Source: CAWGET01 sp963821715 (GTDB lineage: Bacteria > Bacteroidota > Ignavibacteria > Ignavibacteriales > Melioribacteraceae). Taken from it: a DNA stretch of 64,000 bases. Made by a program: the position numbers and the translations under genes. Position 1 is the first letter of the stretch. Each line of letters opens with the position of its first letter. Below are positions 9,668 through 19,173 of this stretch, in pieces. The stretch spans positions 1 to 64,000 of the forward strand of contig CAWGET010000001.1 of assembly GCA_963821715.1 (NCBI GenBank), read 5' to 3'. Below the pieces are notes generated by a model. That model ran no database searches and was not told the origin of the DNA. It saw only the letters and a list, made by a program, of their open reading frames with translations.

Positions 9668-12600
9668 CTAATTCCGACTATAAGTCTTTGAATCAGGAGT
9701 ATCCATTAAAAATTTAACTCGATCTACATCAAACACAAGCACAAAATCAAAATCGTTATGATTGAATGTTTTCCCTAATTCAAACAATTGAACTGCTATC
9801 AGATCAGATGAAATATATTTTTGGATAAACTTAGCCTTATGGTACCATGCCCATCCTTTAACGTCATAGCCTATTAAAACTTTTATTTTGTTTATCCGAT
9901 TGATATCCGTGGATTCAACTGACGGAGTATTTTTAACGGTATCCAAAACAAATAATACATTCCGCTTTGAATCAGTATTACCCCGAATATATTCATAACG
10001 AACGTTAAAAGATTTCTCTGATCTGGCAATCGCTAAATTAATAATTTCTTCTAATTCATTTATACTAAAATATTTATTTTGCTTCCAGTCCAAAGAATCA
10101 GAATTATGCTCTAATACAATAACCTTCTCACTATTTTTTAATGCGTATAACAGAGAGCTGATAAATTTTATTTTGGAAATTCCTTCACCATACAAAATAT
10201 GAAGAATGGTTGTATTGCATCTAAGTCCTTGTTTAGCAATATACTCATCTACCTGTAAATTTAATCGGTTGAATTCATGAAATCCCCAGGGGGTTTTATG
10301 AGTAACTTCTACTATTTTTTCATTATTTATTAGTCCATCAATCTTTTTGAATGCGAAGTAATGAGGATCGGGCTGTATTTTGTTAATTCCGGTTTGACTT
10401 GAAATAATGGTCCAGGAACCAAAATTAGCTTTCACAATTTCTTGCCAATAAGAATAAAGGCTTTTGTATTTTTCTGGGAACCAAATATCGATATTCGAAA
10501 TATGAATTACAGAATTTTTATCATATTCTAAAATCTGATTAATATCATCGTCAATTAAATTATGAAGATGGAAGGAGACCTTTGCATTTGTTATTTTATC
10601 TTTAATTTTAACAAAACTCTTTCGCGATGATAACCAACCATATCCATAATGAAAAGTGTTTATATTTGGAACTCTCTTACCAAATTCATCGTAGCCGGTT
10701 TCTTCGCCGCCACCCACAGGGATCCTGTGCTCAGGATTCCAGCAAGGTAGGAGTTGTCGGCAGTTTCTCTTGCCATCTAATATTTCATTATTAAGGAACG
10801 GCAAAAGAAAGAATTCAAATACTTCCTGCGATTGCTTGCTCAAATTGCCTAAAGTGTCATTAAGGATAGAATTATCATATTGCTTGGTGAGATAATCAGA
10901 CTGGTTTTGGTGGTCTAATCTTGATCCATTGGATTCTAAAAAGACTGTCAAATCTCGGGAAAATATTCTACTTATAAAATCTTCCGGCGAAGATGATATT
11001 TTTATTAATTCAATTATTAATTTGAGATAATCAAATGATGCCTCATTAACATCAAAAAACTTGATCTGGTTAGGTTCCAGTTCTAGTAAATAGTTTAATC
11101 CGGATAATCCGCCAATTACTGTTACAAAACTATCAATCTTTTTATTTTCGAATAATCTGAGGTTTTCAAGATTTTTTAAAGTAGAGCTCATTCTATCGGC
11201 GCTTGCTAAATATACTTCGCTCGGTTCTAAAAAAAGGCGTTGATTATTATTTGTGAACGAATAAGTTTTTTTTAAATGATTTTTATTTTCCATTTGTGAT
11301 AATACGTGTTGTTCCAATTGGTTTACTCTTTTAGATTGAGAATGTTTTTCAACGATAAGTTCTCTTCCTTTCTTACGGATATCTATATAATTTGTAGGAT
11401 TTTCAAGGTATTTTTCGACGTCTGTTCGGAAGTTTTTTCTGTTAAAAATTAGGCAATTATGATTATGAACAAAACCCAATTTATTTAAATCATCAGTCTC
11501 CTGAGCAAATAGCAATGCTCCTGCGGACGCTATTTCAAAATATTTTGGCACAGTCAATCTATATTTTTTATCTAAAGAGCCGGCAGCAATGGCAGCGTCT
11601 TTTTTAGATAACCATTCAAAATATTCCTCATCTGTAAATATTTTATTTTCTACACCGCTGTTTAAGCTTGATTCAACAAATGGAAATGTGCGGCACCAAT
11701 TTCTATCTTTGTATGCTTCGCTATTTGATCCTCCATAGCAATTAATTTTTGAGAGCCCGTTATAATGAATAGTATGGTTTGATATCCATTCATCGGGAAT
11801 AGCCCAAGGAAAATGAATAATTTTCTTTCTGGCTATTTTGTTAAAATGATAAAATGTGGGAGCAGAATAATAGCTTAGTATAAAATCAAGATTATTTTTA
11901 ATAACATATTCTTCTCTCCACTTATTAGAGTGCGGGTCACTGAGAATAATATACGAAGGTATTTGATCTAATTTTTTTGCGAGACGATCCGTCTTATTGA
12001 ATTGAATTCTTGGAGAAGACCAATTTGGTTCGTATGAAATTAGAAAATCAACATCGTCTAAATAGTTTTCATACTCCTCCTGATTTTGAATCCAAATAGT
12101 TTCAAAATGGTGGTTCAATTTTTCAATAAATTTTGGAGTTAAAGCGCTTACCCATTTATTACTATCATGGAAATCTTTTTTTAGTATCAGTCCTAATTTT
12201 ATATTACTATTTTTATTTTCCTTATTCTTTATATAATTTTTATCGACACTTTTGGTAGTTTTTTCATTTATCCTAATATGACTTTTTGATTTTTTTTGGA
12301 GAATTCCAATCCAGGAATCTTTAAGGTGAATAACTTCTTCATCTAATTGAAAATAATTTACAAACCTTTCCACGCCTTTCATTGCTGCATCTATCCAATG
12401 AAATTTGTTTCTGTTCTGGGGCGAGAAATCATGCCATAAAATAAATCCGCCCTCTTTAAGTTTTTTCCAAAATTTTACAGAATCCATAAAAACAGCTTCT
12501 TCATCGTGTGCGCCATCCACATATACAAGTGAGAGATTTTCAATATTTTCAGGGACTTTCCAAGTGAGAGTATCAGCGTATACTTGCACAATATTTTGAA

Positions 12601-12955
12601 TGTGTCTCTCTCTAAAAAATTTGCCGATTTCTTCCTTATTAAGTAAATGGGTTATTAAATCCGTATTTTTATTTGCCTGTTCCGGAAGTATATTGACAGT
12701 GAAAACTTTATTTATGCTATTTATATTAGTAGCTATTCTGTAAGCGCTTCTTCCCAGAGAGGTCCCTATATCCAGGCAATTACCATCGCAGTTTGCTGAA
12801 ACAGTTGCCAAAACCAAAGCATCTAATTTTTTCCTATTATTAAACTCGGTAGGATTTGTTATGATATCTAAATCATCCTCATAAACAGCGCCTTTATTTT
12901 TTAGGGAAAATTTATTTATAATTTCATCAATTAAGTCATATTCTTTAATTTTCAT
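9668..12955 (-). CDS. N-terminal segment of giant methyltransferase-glycosyltransferase
   Basis: This is a 1,095-residue frame. Residues about 1-215 are a class I SAM methyltransferase of the TylF/MTase_24 type (LDIGTSLGRSAY, YVDGAHDEE, WHDFSP). Residues about 250-575 resemble CgeB-like glycosyltransferases (CYGGSN, PKYFEIASAGALLFAQE). Residues about 590-870 form a second Rossmann-like region (VTVIGGLSGLNYLL, FFDVNEASFDYLKL, ISNIDIWFP) reminiscent of the DUF3419/BtaA type of SAM-dependent enzyme, a weak assignment. The last 100 residues begin a GT4 domain that continues in the next frames after a break near 9,687. ATG at 12,955 has no strong ribosome-binding site. This is the probable true start of the whole locus. 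Confidence 0.8.
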   Translation of the reverse strand: MKIKEYDLIDEIINKFSLKNKGAVYEDDLDIITNPTEFNNRKKLDALVLATVSANCDGNCLDIGTSLGRSAYRIATNINSINKVFTVNILPEQANKNTDLITHLLNKEEIGKFFRERHIQNIVQVYADTLTWKVPENIENLSLVYVDGAHDEEAVFMDSVKFWKKLKEGGFILWHDFSPQNRNKFHWIDAAMKGVERFVNYFQLDEEVIHLKDSWIGILQKKSKSHIRINEKTTKSVDKNYIKNKENKNSNIKLGLILKKDFHDSNKWVSALTPKFIEKLNHHFETIWIQNQEEYENYLDDVDFLISYEPNWSSPRIQFNKTDRLAKKLDQIPSYIILSDPHSNKWREEYVIKNNLDFILSYYSAPTFYHFNKIARKKIIHFPWAIPDEWISNHTIHYNGLSKINCYGGSNSEAYKDRNWCRTFPFVESSLNSGVENKIFTDEEYFEWLSKKDAAIAAGSLDKKYRLTVPKYFEIASAGALLFAQETDDLNKLGFVHNHNCLIFNRKNFRTDVEKYLENPTNYIDIRKKGRELIVEKHSQSKRVNQLEQHVLSQMENKNHLKKTYSFTNNNQRLFLEPSEVYLASADRMSSTLKNLENLRLFENKKIDSFVTVIGGLSGLNYLLELEPNQIKFFDVNEASFDYLKLIIELIKISSSPEDFISRIFSRDLTVFLESNGSRLDHQNQSDYLTKQYDNSILNDTLGNLSKQSQEVFEFFLLPFLNNEILDGKRNCRQLLPCWNPEHRIPVGGGEETGYDEFGKRVPNINTFHYGYGWLSSRKSFVKIKDKITNAKVSFHLHNLIDDDINQILEYDKNSVIHISNIDIWFPEKYKSLYSYWQEIVKANFGSWTIISSQTGINKIQPDPHYFAFKKIDGLINNEKIVEVTHKTPWGFHEFNRLNLQVDEYIAKQGLRCNTTILHILYGEGISKIKFISSLLYALKNSEKVIVLEHNSDSLDWKQNKYFSINELEEIINLAIARSEKSFNVRYEYIRGNTDSKRNVLFVLDTVKNTPSVESTDINRINKIKVLIGYDVKGWAWYHKAKFIQKYISSDLIAVQLFELGKTFNHNDFDFVLVFDVDRVKFLMDTPDSKTYSRN

Positions 12956-13013
12956 AAAGGATTTCTATTATTTCTCTGCCCAATATTAACCATTTGTCTT
13001 TATTTGTGTTCGA

Positions 13014-13211
13014 TTATAAAAAATAAATTAACGATCCGGTTATTACTGCGGCGTTAATTATTGCTAAAAGAATTTTTCTACGAATATCTTTTTTTAATTT
13101 ACGTTCGAAGTTTTGTTTATCTTCCGCTGCGTTGTACTTTTTGTAATCGCCCTGCTGCGGTGTCCATTGCTGATAATCTAAAACTATTTCATTTTTAGAG
13201 TTTGTTTCCAT
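13014..13211 (-). CDS. Small C-tail-anchored membrane protein
   Basis: A 65-residue protein with a polar N-terminal half rich in Q, N and K, a basic stretch (KLKKDIRRK) and one C-terminal hydrophobic helix of about 17 residues ending at the stop. The topology suggests a cytoplasmic domain anchored in the inner membrane. An upstream in-frame TTG (13,250) is possible, but the ATG at 13,211 has an AGGA seven bases before it and is preferred. It lies upstream of the giant glycosyltransferase on the same strand, 58 bp away, and may share its transcript. No family is recognised. Confidence 0.5.
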   Translation of the reverse strand: METNSKNEIVLDYQQWTPQQGDYKKYNAAEDKQNFERKLKKDIRRKILLAIINAAVITGSLIYFL

Positions 13212-13604
13212 TTCTTTTTCCTGCGTTAATGTTTCTTCTGAAGTAAACAATTTTTATCCCATGGATTTTTTATTGATTGCAATAATTTTATGTTTTTATA
13301 CTACTTATTCAGAATCTGTGCCAAACGATATTGGCAAAGTTGAAAAGTCAGAATTTTGTTGGGTTAATTAGTTCAGTGAATGCAGGTAAGGGCTGTAAAC
13401 CAGAAACTAAATCAGAAAAAAAGCGATAGAAGGTAGAAATTGTTGTTTGTTATTATTTCCGTAGATCTAATACATTACGAATTTTAAAATTAATTAATCA
13501 GCTAAATTGCGCCTTGCCTCAATTTTAGCCTCTTTTATTTCCGTGGCGGAATTATTGAATTAAGCTAGGATTTTCATCAAACTGTTACGTTTATCAAGAG
13601 ATAA
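13212..13604. other. Gene-free stretch
   Basis: About 390 bases between two leftward genes. I see no convincing ORF, RNA or repeat. A 36-codon rightward frame starting at 13,261 with a hydrophobic N-terminus is present but lacks a ribosome-binding site and support. Promoter(s) for the tail-anchored protein and the glycosyltransferase locus probably lie here. Confidence 0.35.
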
Positions 13605-14120
13605 TCATTTTCTCGATCCATGTATAAATCCTCTATATGGTCGCGAGTGCTGAATGGTAATGAAGGCTTTTTCGTCTATCGATTCAATTATTCCTCTTAC
13701 GGCTCTCAGCGCTTTTCTTTTGATAATAATTACTAAAACCGAAACGCCGCCCGAACCTCCTTCACCGGGTATAATTGTTACAGCATATTGGGATTGCCGG
13801 AGAGTATCGGCAATTTTATCGGCATAATATCGGGAAATAATATTCACCTGGACGTAACCGAGTGCAATTTTTTCTTCGAGTGTAATACCAATTATATTTC
13901 CCAAGGCAAATCCCGCGGCGTACCCGAATAAATTTGGAAGTACGTCCATATGTTCAACTATATACCGCATCGCAAATATCCAGATTAGTACTTCAAAAAA
14001 TCCGGCAATTCCGGCAAAATATTTTTTGCCTTGTACAACCAGTATAGTCCTGAATGTACCGATGCTTACATCAGCCATTCGCATTAACATTATTCCGAGT
14101 GCAGCAGCTAAAACTTCCAA
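13605..14120 (-). CDS. UPF0316/DUF2179-type membrane protein
   Basis: The 171-residue protein has three N-terminal transmembrane helices (about residues 3-20, 33-52, 62-82). The family-typical segment RMADVSIGTFRTILVVQGKK follows the first helix, and a soluble C-terminal ferredoxin-like domain carries the VIIIKRK strand. Length and order match the UPF0316 (YebE-like, DUF5698 plus DUF2179) family. The soluble domain in this family is thought to bind a small ligand, but the function is unknown. It is divergent from pcm with an 84-bp gap. Confidence 0.8.
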   Translation of the reverse strand: MEVLAAALGIMLMRMADVSIGTFRTILVVQGKKYFAGIAGFFEVLIWIFAMRYIVEHMDVLPNLFGYAAGFALGNIIGITLEEKIALGYVQVNIISRYYADKIADTLRQSQYAVTIIPGEGGSGGVSVLVIIIKRKALRAVRGIIESIDEKAFITIQHSRPYRGFIHGSRK

Positions 14121-14204
14121 CTATTATCCCTAAAAATTTTTTATCCGATAGAAAACTTACAAAAATAAATTGTATTTTTAATTTTAAATAAAATTAAAAA
14201 ATTT

Positions 14205-14843
14205 ATGTACGAACAAGAAAGATTAGAGCTTATAAATAAATTAAGGAGCAAAGGCATTAAGGATGAAAAAGTTCTTGATGCTATGATGCAGGTTGAAAGG
14301 CATAATTTTGTGCCGGATGTAATGAAACATCATTCCTACAAAGATGTTGCTCTTCCGATCGGATACAACCAGACTATCTCCCAGCCTTTTACCGTGGCAT
14401 ATATGACGCAGGCGCTGCAGTTAAAACCGGAAAGCAAAATACTTGAAATTGGAACCGGCTCCGGGTATCAGGCGGCGATATTAAGTAAAATGGGAATGCG
14501 GATTTTTTCGATAGAAAGGAATGAAAAAATTTTTTTTCGTACACAGAAATTATTCGACCAGCTCGGTTTCCGTGCTGTTCTTAAATACGGAGACGGAACG
14601 CTTGGATGGGAAGAATTTGCTCCTTATGACGGAATTATCGTTACTGCGGGCGGACCATCAGTGCCGGAAAATCTAAAAAAACAATTAGCGGTTAACGGCA
14701 GATTGGTTATTCCGGTGGGAAACAGAAAATCTCAAACGCTGATGATCATCTCTAAAAAAGAGGACGAAACTTTTGAAGTAGTTGAAGCGCCCAATTTTGC
14801 TTTTGTACCGCTCATCGGGAAAGAAGGTTGGAAAAACGCGTAA
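14205..14843 (+). CDS. pcm: Protein-L-isoaspartate O-methyltransferase
   Basis: This enzyme transfers a methyl group from SAM to isoaspartyl residues of damaged proteins so that they can revert to aspartate. The 212-residue length is typical. Visible signatures are the substrate loop PIGYNQTISQPFTVAYM, SAM motif I ILEIGTGSGYQ at about residue 80, the acidic SIERNE, and the post-I motif YDGIIVTAGGPSVP. It overlaps miaA by 16 nt, so the two are co-transcribed and probably translationally coupled. Confidence 0.95.
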   Translation: MYEQERLELINKLRSKGIKDEKVLDAMMQVERHNFVPDVMKHHSYKDVALPIGYNQTISQPFTVAYMTQALQLKPESKILEIGTGSGYQAAILSKMGMRIFSIERNEKIFFRTQKLFDQLGFRAVLKYGDGTLGWEEFAPYDGIIVTAGGPSVPENLKKQLAVNGRLVIPVGNRKSQTLMIISKKEDETFEVVEAPNFAFVPLIGKEGWKNA

Positions 14844-15775
14844 TTGTAATTGTTGGTCCTACATGTTCGGGAAAAACTTTTCTTTCGCTTCTGCTCGCCG
14901 AAAACTTAAATTCAGAAATTATTTCTGCGGACAGCCGACAGGTTTATAAACTTCTCGATATCGGAACGGCTAAACCATCGAACACAGAATTAAAAAAAAT
15001 AAAACATCATTTTGTAGATGAATTAAATCCCGAACATGATTTTAACGCAAGCCGATTCGAGGAAGATTCTATCCGCCTCATAAAAGATCTTCATCAAAAA
15101 AATAAAATACCGATTGTTGCAGGCGGTTCCGGACTTTATATTAAAGCGCTTGTGGACGGAATTTTTAATTCTGTTGGAAGAGACGACAAATACAGAAAAG
15201 AATTGTTGAATCTTAAAAATGAACACGGGAATGAATATTTATATGAACTTCTGATGGAGAAAGATCCTGAAAGCGCAGCCAATATGCTGCCGCAAAATTG
15301 GAAGAGAGTTATGAGAGCGCTGGAAGTTTTTCATCTAAGCGGAAAACCGATAGGCGAATTTCAAAATAAATACGTTAGGGAAACAGGATTTGAGTTTCTT
15401 CAGTTCGGTCTTGAATGGGAGAGAAGTGAGCTATATTCCAACATAGAGAAACGCGTAGATGAAATGATTGAAAGCGGTTTGATAGAAGAAGTACAAAATA
15501 TTTTGCGAAACGGTTATTCCTCAAATATAAACGCTCTTAACACGGTTGGCTATAAAGAAATTATTTATTACCTTGATGGGGAAGTATCGTTAGAGAGAGC
15601 CGTTGAGTTGATCAAACGAAATACTAGAAGATTTGCCAAGCGCCAAATGACCTGGTTTAGAAAAGACGAAAGAATTAAATGGTTAAAAATTTCCGGCGAA
15701 CAGGATTTGATAAATTCTGCTGAGATGATCCGGAATGCAGTAGTCAATAATGAAGATCAAACCTTATTTCAATAA
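14828..15775 (+). CDS. miaA: tRNA dimethylallyltransferase
   Basis: MiaA adds a dimethylallyl group to N6 of A37 in tRNAs reading UNN codons. The 315 residues contain the P-loop GPTCSGKT (Cys in place of the commoner Ala), the SADSRQVY and DIGTAKPS substrate motifs, GGSGLYIKAL, and the C-terminal KRNTRRFAKRQMTWFR. The start is a TTG inside the end of pcm, 16 nt before its stop, preceded by an AAGAAGG-like site. Translational coupling to pcm is likely. Confidence 0.95.
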   Translation: MEKRVIVIVGPTCSGKTFLSLLLAENLNSEIISADSRQVYKLLDIGTAKPSNTELKKIKHHFVDELNPEHDFNASRFEEDSIRLIKDLHQKNKIPIVAGGSGLYIKALVDGIFNSVGRDDKYRKELLNLKNEHGNEYLYELLMEKDPESAANMLPQNWKRVMRALEVFHLSGKPIGEFQNKYVRETGFEFLQFGLEWERSELYSNIEKRVDEMIESGLIEEVQNILRNGYSSNINALNTVGYKEIIYYLDGEVSLERAVELIKRNTRRFAKRQMTWFRKDERIKWLKISGEQDLINSAEMIRNAVVNNEDQTLFQ

Positions 15776-15819
15776 TTAATAATTAGTGAATTCAGAATTC
15801 GCAAATACGGAATTAAACT

Positions 15820-17187
15820 ATGAAAGAAAAGATTAGGATCGCATCGGGGCAGGGATTTTGGGGCGATCAGATTGAAGCGCCTTACAAGCAGGTTACCGAA
15901 GGAGAGATTGACTATCTCGTGATGGATTATCTCGCTGAGGTTACTATGTCGATTCTTCAAAAGCAGAAAAATAAAAATCCGAAACTCGGGTATGCACGGG
16001 ATATTCCTGTGTTGATGAAACGGATTTTGCCGATATGTAAAGAGAAAAATATTAAAGTGATAACTAACGGCGGCGGAGTTAATCCCGAAGCATGCGCGGA
16101 AGAAGTTTTAAGCGTAGCAAAAGGGTTAGGAATAGAGGACTTAAAGGTAGCCGTAGTTCTTGGGGATAACATAAAAGATAGGCTGGACGAAATTATTGAT
16201 TCCGGAGCGGAATTGAAGAATATGGAAACCGGAGAGTCGATTGTGCCTTATAAAGATAAGGTTCTTAGTGCGAATGTTTACTTCGGAGCTTTTCCCATAG
16301 TTGAAGCGTTGCGGAAAGATGCGGATATCGTAATTACCGGCCGGACAACTGATACCGGATTAACGCTCGCTCCGATGATATATGAATTTGGATGGGATGA
16401 AAAAAATTACAATTTACTTTCGGCGGGAACAGTCGCTGGCCACATTCTGGAATGCGGAGCGCAGGCTACAGGCGGAAATTTTTTGGGTGATTGGGAAGCT
16501 GTGGATGATATGGCGAACATTGGTTTCCCCATTGCCGAAGCTCATCCGAACGGAGAAGTAATTATTACAAAGCACGAATCGCTCGGCGGAAAAGTTTCTT
16601 TCGAAACAATTGCCGAACAATTGCTTTATGAAATCGGAGATCCAAAAAATTATATTACGCCGGATTGTATTGCAGATTTTACTTCAATTAAATTGGAAGA
16701 CCTGGGAGAAAACCGCGTTAAAGTTTACGATGTAAAAGGATTTCCCGAGACCGATTCATTTAAAGTTTCCTGCTCTTTTGCTGACGGTTATTCGGCTTCG
16801 GGTTCGTTAACTTATACCTGGCCGCAGGCTCTGAAAAAAGCTAAAGCCGCGGATAAAATTTTAAGAAAAAGATTAGAAAATCTTGGTCTAAAATTCGATG
16901 AAATACGCACGGAGTTCGTGGGATATAATTCTTCTCACGGTCCTTTAGTTAAAGAACTTGACGAAGATAAACTTAGTGAAGTGGTTTTGAAAGTTGCGGT
17001 AAGATCGCAAAGTTATGACGACGTAGATCGATTCGGCAGGGAGATAGCACCGCTTATTTTAACCGGACCGCCGAGCGTTACCGGCTTTGCCGGCGGGAGA
17101 CCAAGACCAAGCGAAGTTGTTGCTTACTGGCCTGCATTAATCTCTAAAGAATTAGTTAAGCACGAAGTAAAAATTCTGGAGCTGTAA
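15820..17187 (+). CDS. AtuA family (DUF1446) protein
   Basis: The 455-residue protein has the family signature regions IRIASGQGFWGD at the N-terminus, ITNGGGVNPEACA, DIVITGRTTDTGLTLAPM and GGNFLGDW. AtuA is named from acyclic terpene utilisation in Pseudomonas, but its reaction is not established and most homologues lie outside terpene clusters. The small gene that follows encodes the domain often fused to the C-terminus of this family, so the two products probably work together. No carboxylase or CoA genes that would point to terpene or amino-acid breakdown are adjacent. Confidence 0.85.
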   Translation: MKEKIRIASGQGFWGDQIEAPYKQVTEGEIDYLVMDYLAEVTMSILQKQKNKNPKLGYARDIPVLMKRILPICKEKNIKVITNGGGVNPEACAEEVLSVAKGLGIEDLKVAVVLGDNIKDRLDEIIDSGAELKNMETGESIVPYKDKVLSANVYFGAFPIVEALRKDADIVITGRTTDTGLTLAPMIYEFGWDEKNYNLLSAGTVAGHILECGAQATGGNFLGDWEAVDDMANIGFPIAEAHPNGEVIITKHESLGGKVSFETIAEQLLYEIGDPKNYITPDCIADFTSIKLEDLGENRVKVYDVKGFPETDSFKVSCSFADGYSASGSLTYTWPQALKKAKAADKILRKRLENLGLKFDEIRTEFVGYNSSHGPLVKELDEDKLSEVVLKVAVRSQSYDDVDRFGREIAPLILTGPPSVTGFAGGRPRPSEVVAYWPALISKELVKHEVKILEL

Positions 17188-17498
17188 TGAAAATAAAACT
17201 AATCGATATCGCACACGGAAGAAGCGGCGATAAAGGCGATGCCGCGAATGTCGGAATAATTGCTTACGATGATAAAGGATTTGAGATCATTCAAAAATAT
17301 TTAACAACCGAAAAAGTTAAAGAACATTTTAAGGGAATTTGCTTCGGCGATGTAGAACGATACGAATTACCGAATTTACGCGCGCTGAATTTTATTTTAA
17401 ATAATACACTCGGCGGCGGCGGAACCGTTTCCTTAAAGCACGACGCGCAGGGTAAAACTTTAGCCGCGGCGCTCTTGAGAATGGAACTGGAGCTGTAA
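17187..17498 (+). CDS. AtuA C-terminal-domain protein (ferredoxin-fold)
   Basis: The 103 residues begin with IKLIDIAHGRSGDKGDAANVGI, the signature of the AtuA-associated ferredoxin-fold domain, which is fused to the main AtuA domain in many organisms. It starts at the last base of the preceding stop region (TAATGA overlap), which implies strict co-translation with the AtuA gene and a two-subunit version of the fused protein. Confidence 0.85.
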   Translation: MKIKLIDIAHGRSGDKGDAANVGIIAYDDKGFEIIQKYLTTEKVKEHFKGICFGDVERYELPNLRALNFILNNTLGGGGTVSLKHDAQGKTLAAALLRMELEL

Positions 17499-17603
17499 CG
17501 CAAATCGACTTAAGGCAAGCGCTTTCGAATTTGCGGCTTCGAAGAGATGAGAAGTCTTGGAATAATGGATTATTGGGTAGACGTGGTCTTTATGGCCGCG
17601 ATT
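17499..17603. repeat. Inverted repeats after the AtuA pair
   Basis: Two hairpins lie between the AtuA genes and prfB. CGCAAAT at 17,499 pairs with ATTTGCG at 17,529-17,535. At 17,582-17,600 CGTGGTC-TTTAT-GGCCGCG forms a 7-bp stem with one G-T pair. The second belongs to the class of short operon-end palindromes seen elsewhere in this window. Confidence 0.45.
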
Positions 17604-17645
17604 AGAAAAACAGAATAGAACAATTTATAAATTTATGGAGCAACA

Positions 17646-18748
17646 ATGTTTGAGGAACAAGCAAAAATTTTGAAAGAGTATAAAGAAAGAATCGACAATC
17701 TAAGAGGTTATCTTTGACATAGATAAAAAAGCAGAACGAATCAAAATACTTCAGAAAGAGACAGAAGACCCATCATTTTGGAATGACCAGAACGAAGCGC
17801 AGAAAATTCTACAGAAAATAAAATCCTTACAGATTTGGGTTGACGATTGGAATGAGCTCGACCGGAAACATAACGGAGCATCCGAATCTGTTGAACTTGC
17901 CGAGATGGAAGAGGACGAATCATTTCTTCCGGATATTGAAAAAGAGATCCGTCTTCTAAATAAACATCTGGAAAAACTTGAATTCAAAAGTATGTTAAGC
18001 GGAAGAGATGACGATAAAAACAGCATTTTAACCATACACTCGGGCGCGGGCGGCACCGAGGCGCAGGATTGGGCGGACATGCTTATGCGGATGTATCTGA
18101 GGTGGGGCGAGCAAAATAATTACAAAATGACCGTTCTTGAATTGCTGGAAGGAGACGGCGCCGGAATAAAATCCGTTTCTATTGAAGTAATCGGCGACTA
18201 CGCATTCGGCTATTTGAAAGCTGAAAACGGCGTACATAGATTGGTAAGAATTTCCCCATTCGATTCGAATAAACGGAGGCATACATCATTTGCATCCGTT
18301 TTCGTTATTCCTGAAGTTGACGACTCAATTGAAATAGATATTGATGCTTCCGATTTACGCATTGATACTTTCAGAGCCGGAGGAAAAGGCGGGCAAAACG
18401 TAAACAAGGTGGAAACCGCAGTAAGGATCACGCACGAACCTACGGGTATAGTTGCTGCTTGCCAAAGTGAAAGAAGCCAGGGACAGAATAAAACAAATGC
18501 ATCTGAAACTTCTCAAGTCAAAACTTTACCAAGTTGAACGGGAAAAACTTGAAGCAGAACAGGAAGAACTGGAAAAAAATAAAATGAAAATAGAGTGGGG
18601 AAGCCAGATTCGCTCTTATGTTTTTCATCCTTATAATATGGTTAAAGATCATCGCACCGACGTCGAGACATCAAATACACAAGCAGTTATGGACGGTGAT
18701 ATAAATGAATTTATCCGCGGATTTTTATTAAAGTTCGGGCAGAATTAA
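17646..18748 (+). CDS. prfB: Peptide chain release factor 2 (programmed +1 frameshift; second frame break)
   Basis: RF2 recognises UAA and UGA stop codons and triggers peptide release. The frame from ATG 17,646 stops at the in-frame TGA at 17,715, embedded in AGAGGTTATCTTTGAC. This is the conserved RF2 autoregulatory site: an internal Shine-Dalgarno-like AGAGG, then CTT TGA C, where a +1 slip reads Leu-Asp. The shifted frame carries the GGQ catalytic motif ([15 protein letters not shown]). A second break at about 18,502 (one extra T after QGQNKTNA) is not a known recoding site. Removing one base restores [13 protein letters not shown], normal for RF2. That second break is most likely a sequence error. 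Confidence 0.92.
17706..17719 (+). promoter_or_regulatory. RF2 programmed +1 frameshift site
   Basis: GGTTATCTTTGACA contains the slippery CTT followed by in-frame TGA and C, with AGAGG positioned a few bases upstream to pair with the anti-Shine-Dalgarno. Low RF2 slows termination at UGA and favours the shift, so RF2 controls its own synthesis. The sequence matches the well-known bacterial prfB element. Confidence 0.9.
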
Positions 18749-18759
18749 TCGGAGATGAA

Positions 18760-19173
18760 ATGAAATTTCATACTGAGCATTTATGGTTCAATACTAAGAA
18801 GCGGAGAGAGTATATAAACATAACTGCCGAAGTTGAAGATGCTTTGCGGAAGAGTGGAATAAGTGAAGGAATGATTTTGGTTTCAGCAATGCATATAACC
18901 GCGGGAGTTTATGTTAACGACGCCGAGCATGGATTGATTCAGGATATTGATGAATGGCTGGAAAAGCTCGCCCCGTTTAATCCCAATTACCGGCATCATA
19001 ATACAGGTGAAGATAACGGAGACGCGCACCTGAAAAGTCTGCTTGTGCATCACGAAGTGATAATACCGGTAACAGATGGAAAACTGGATTTCGGTCCGTG
19101 GCAGCAGGTTTATTACGCCGAGTTCGACGGACAGCGGAGAAAAAGGCTGCTGATAAAAGTTATGGGCGAATGA
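18760..19173 (+). CDS. YjbQ/UPF0047 family protein
   Basis: The 137-residue protein has the family motifs ([30 protein letters not shown], and [23 protein letters not shown]) with the histidines that line the putative active site. Members are annotated as secondary thiamine-phosphate synthase, an activity detected in E. coli YjbQ, but the physiological role is uncertain. The gene lies 11 bp after prfB and overlaps the next gene by ATGA, making a small operon. Confidence 0.9.
   Translation: MKFHTEHLWFNTKKRREYINITAEVEDALRKSGISEGMILVSAMHITAGVYVNDAEHGLIQDIDEWLEKLAPFNPNYRHHNTGEDNGDAHLKSLLVHHEVIIPVTDGKLDFGPWQQVYYAEFDGQRRKRLLIKVMGE

Noticed and set aside
13261..13371. 36-codon plus-strand frame with hydrophobic start (MDFLLIAIILCFYTTY)
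   Set aside because: No ribosome-binding site, no homologous pattern and AT-rich context. A chance ORF is likely.
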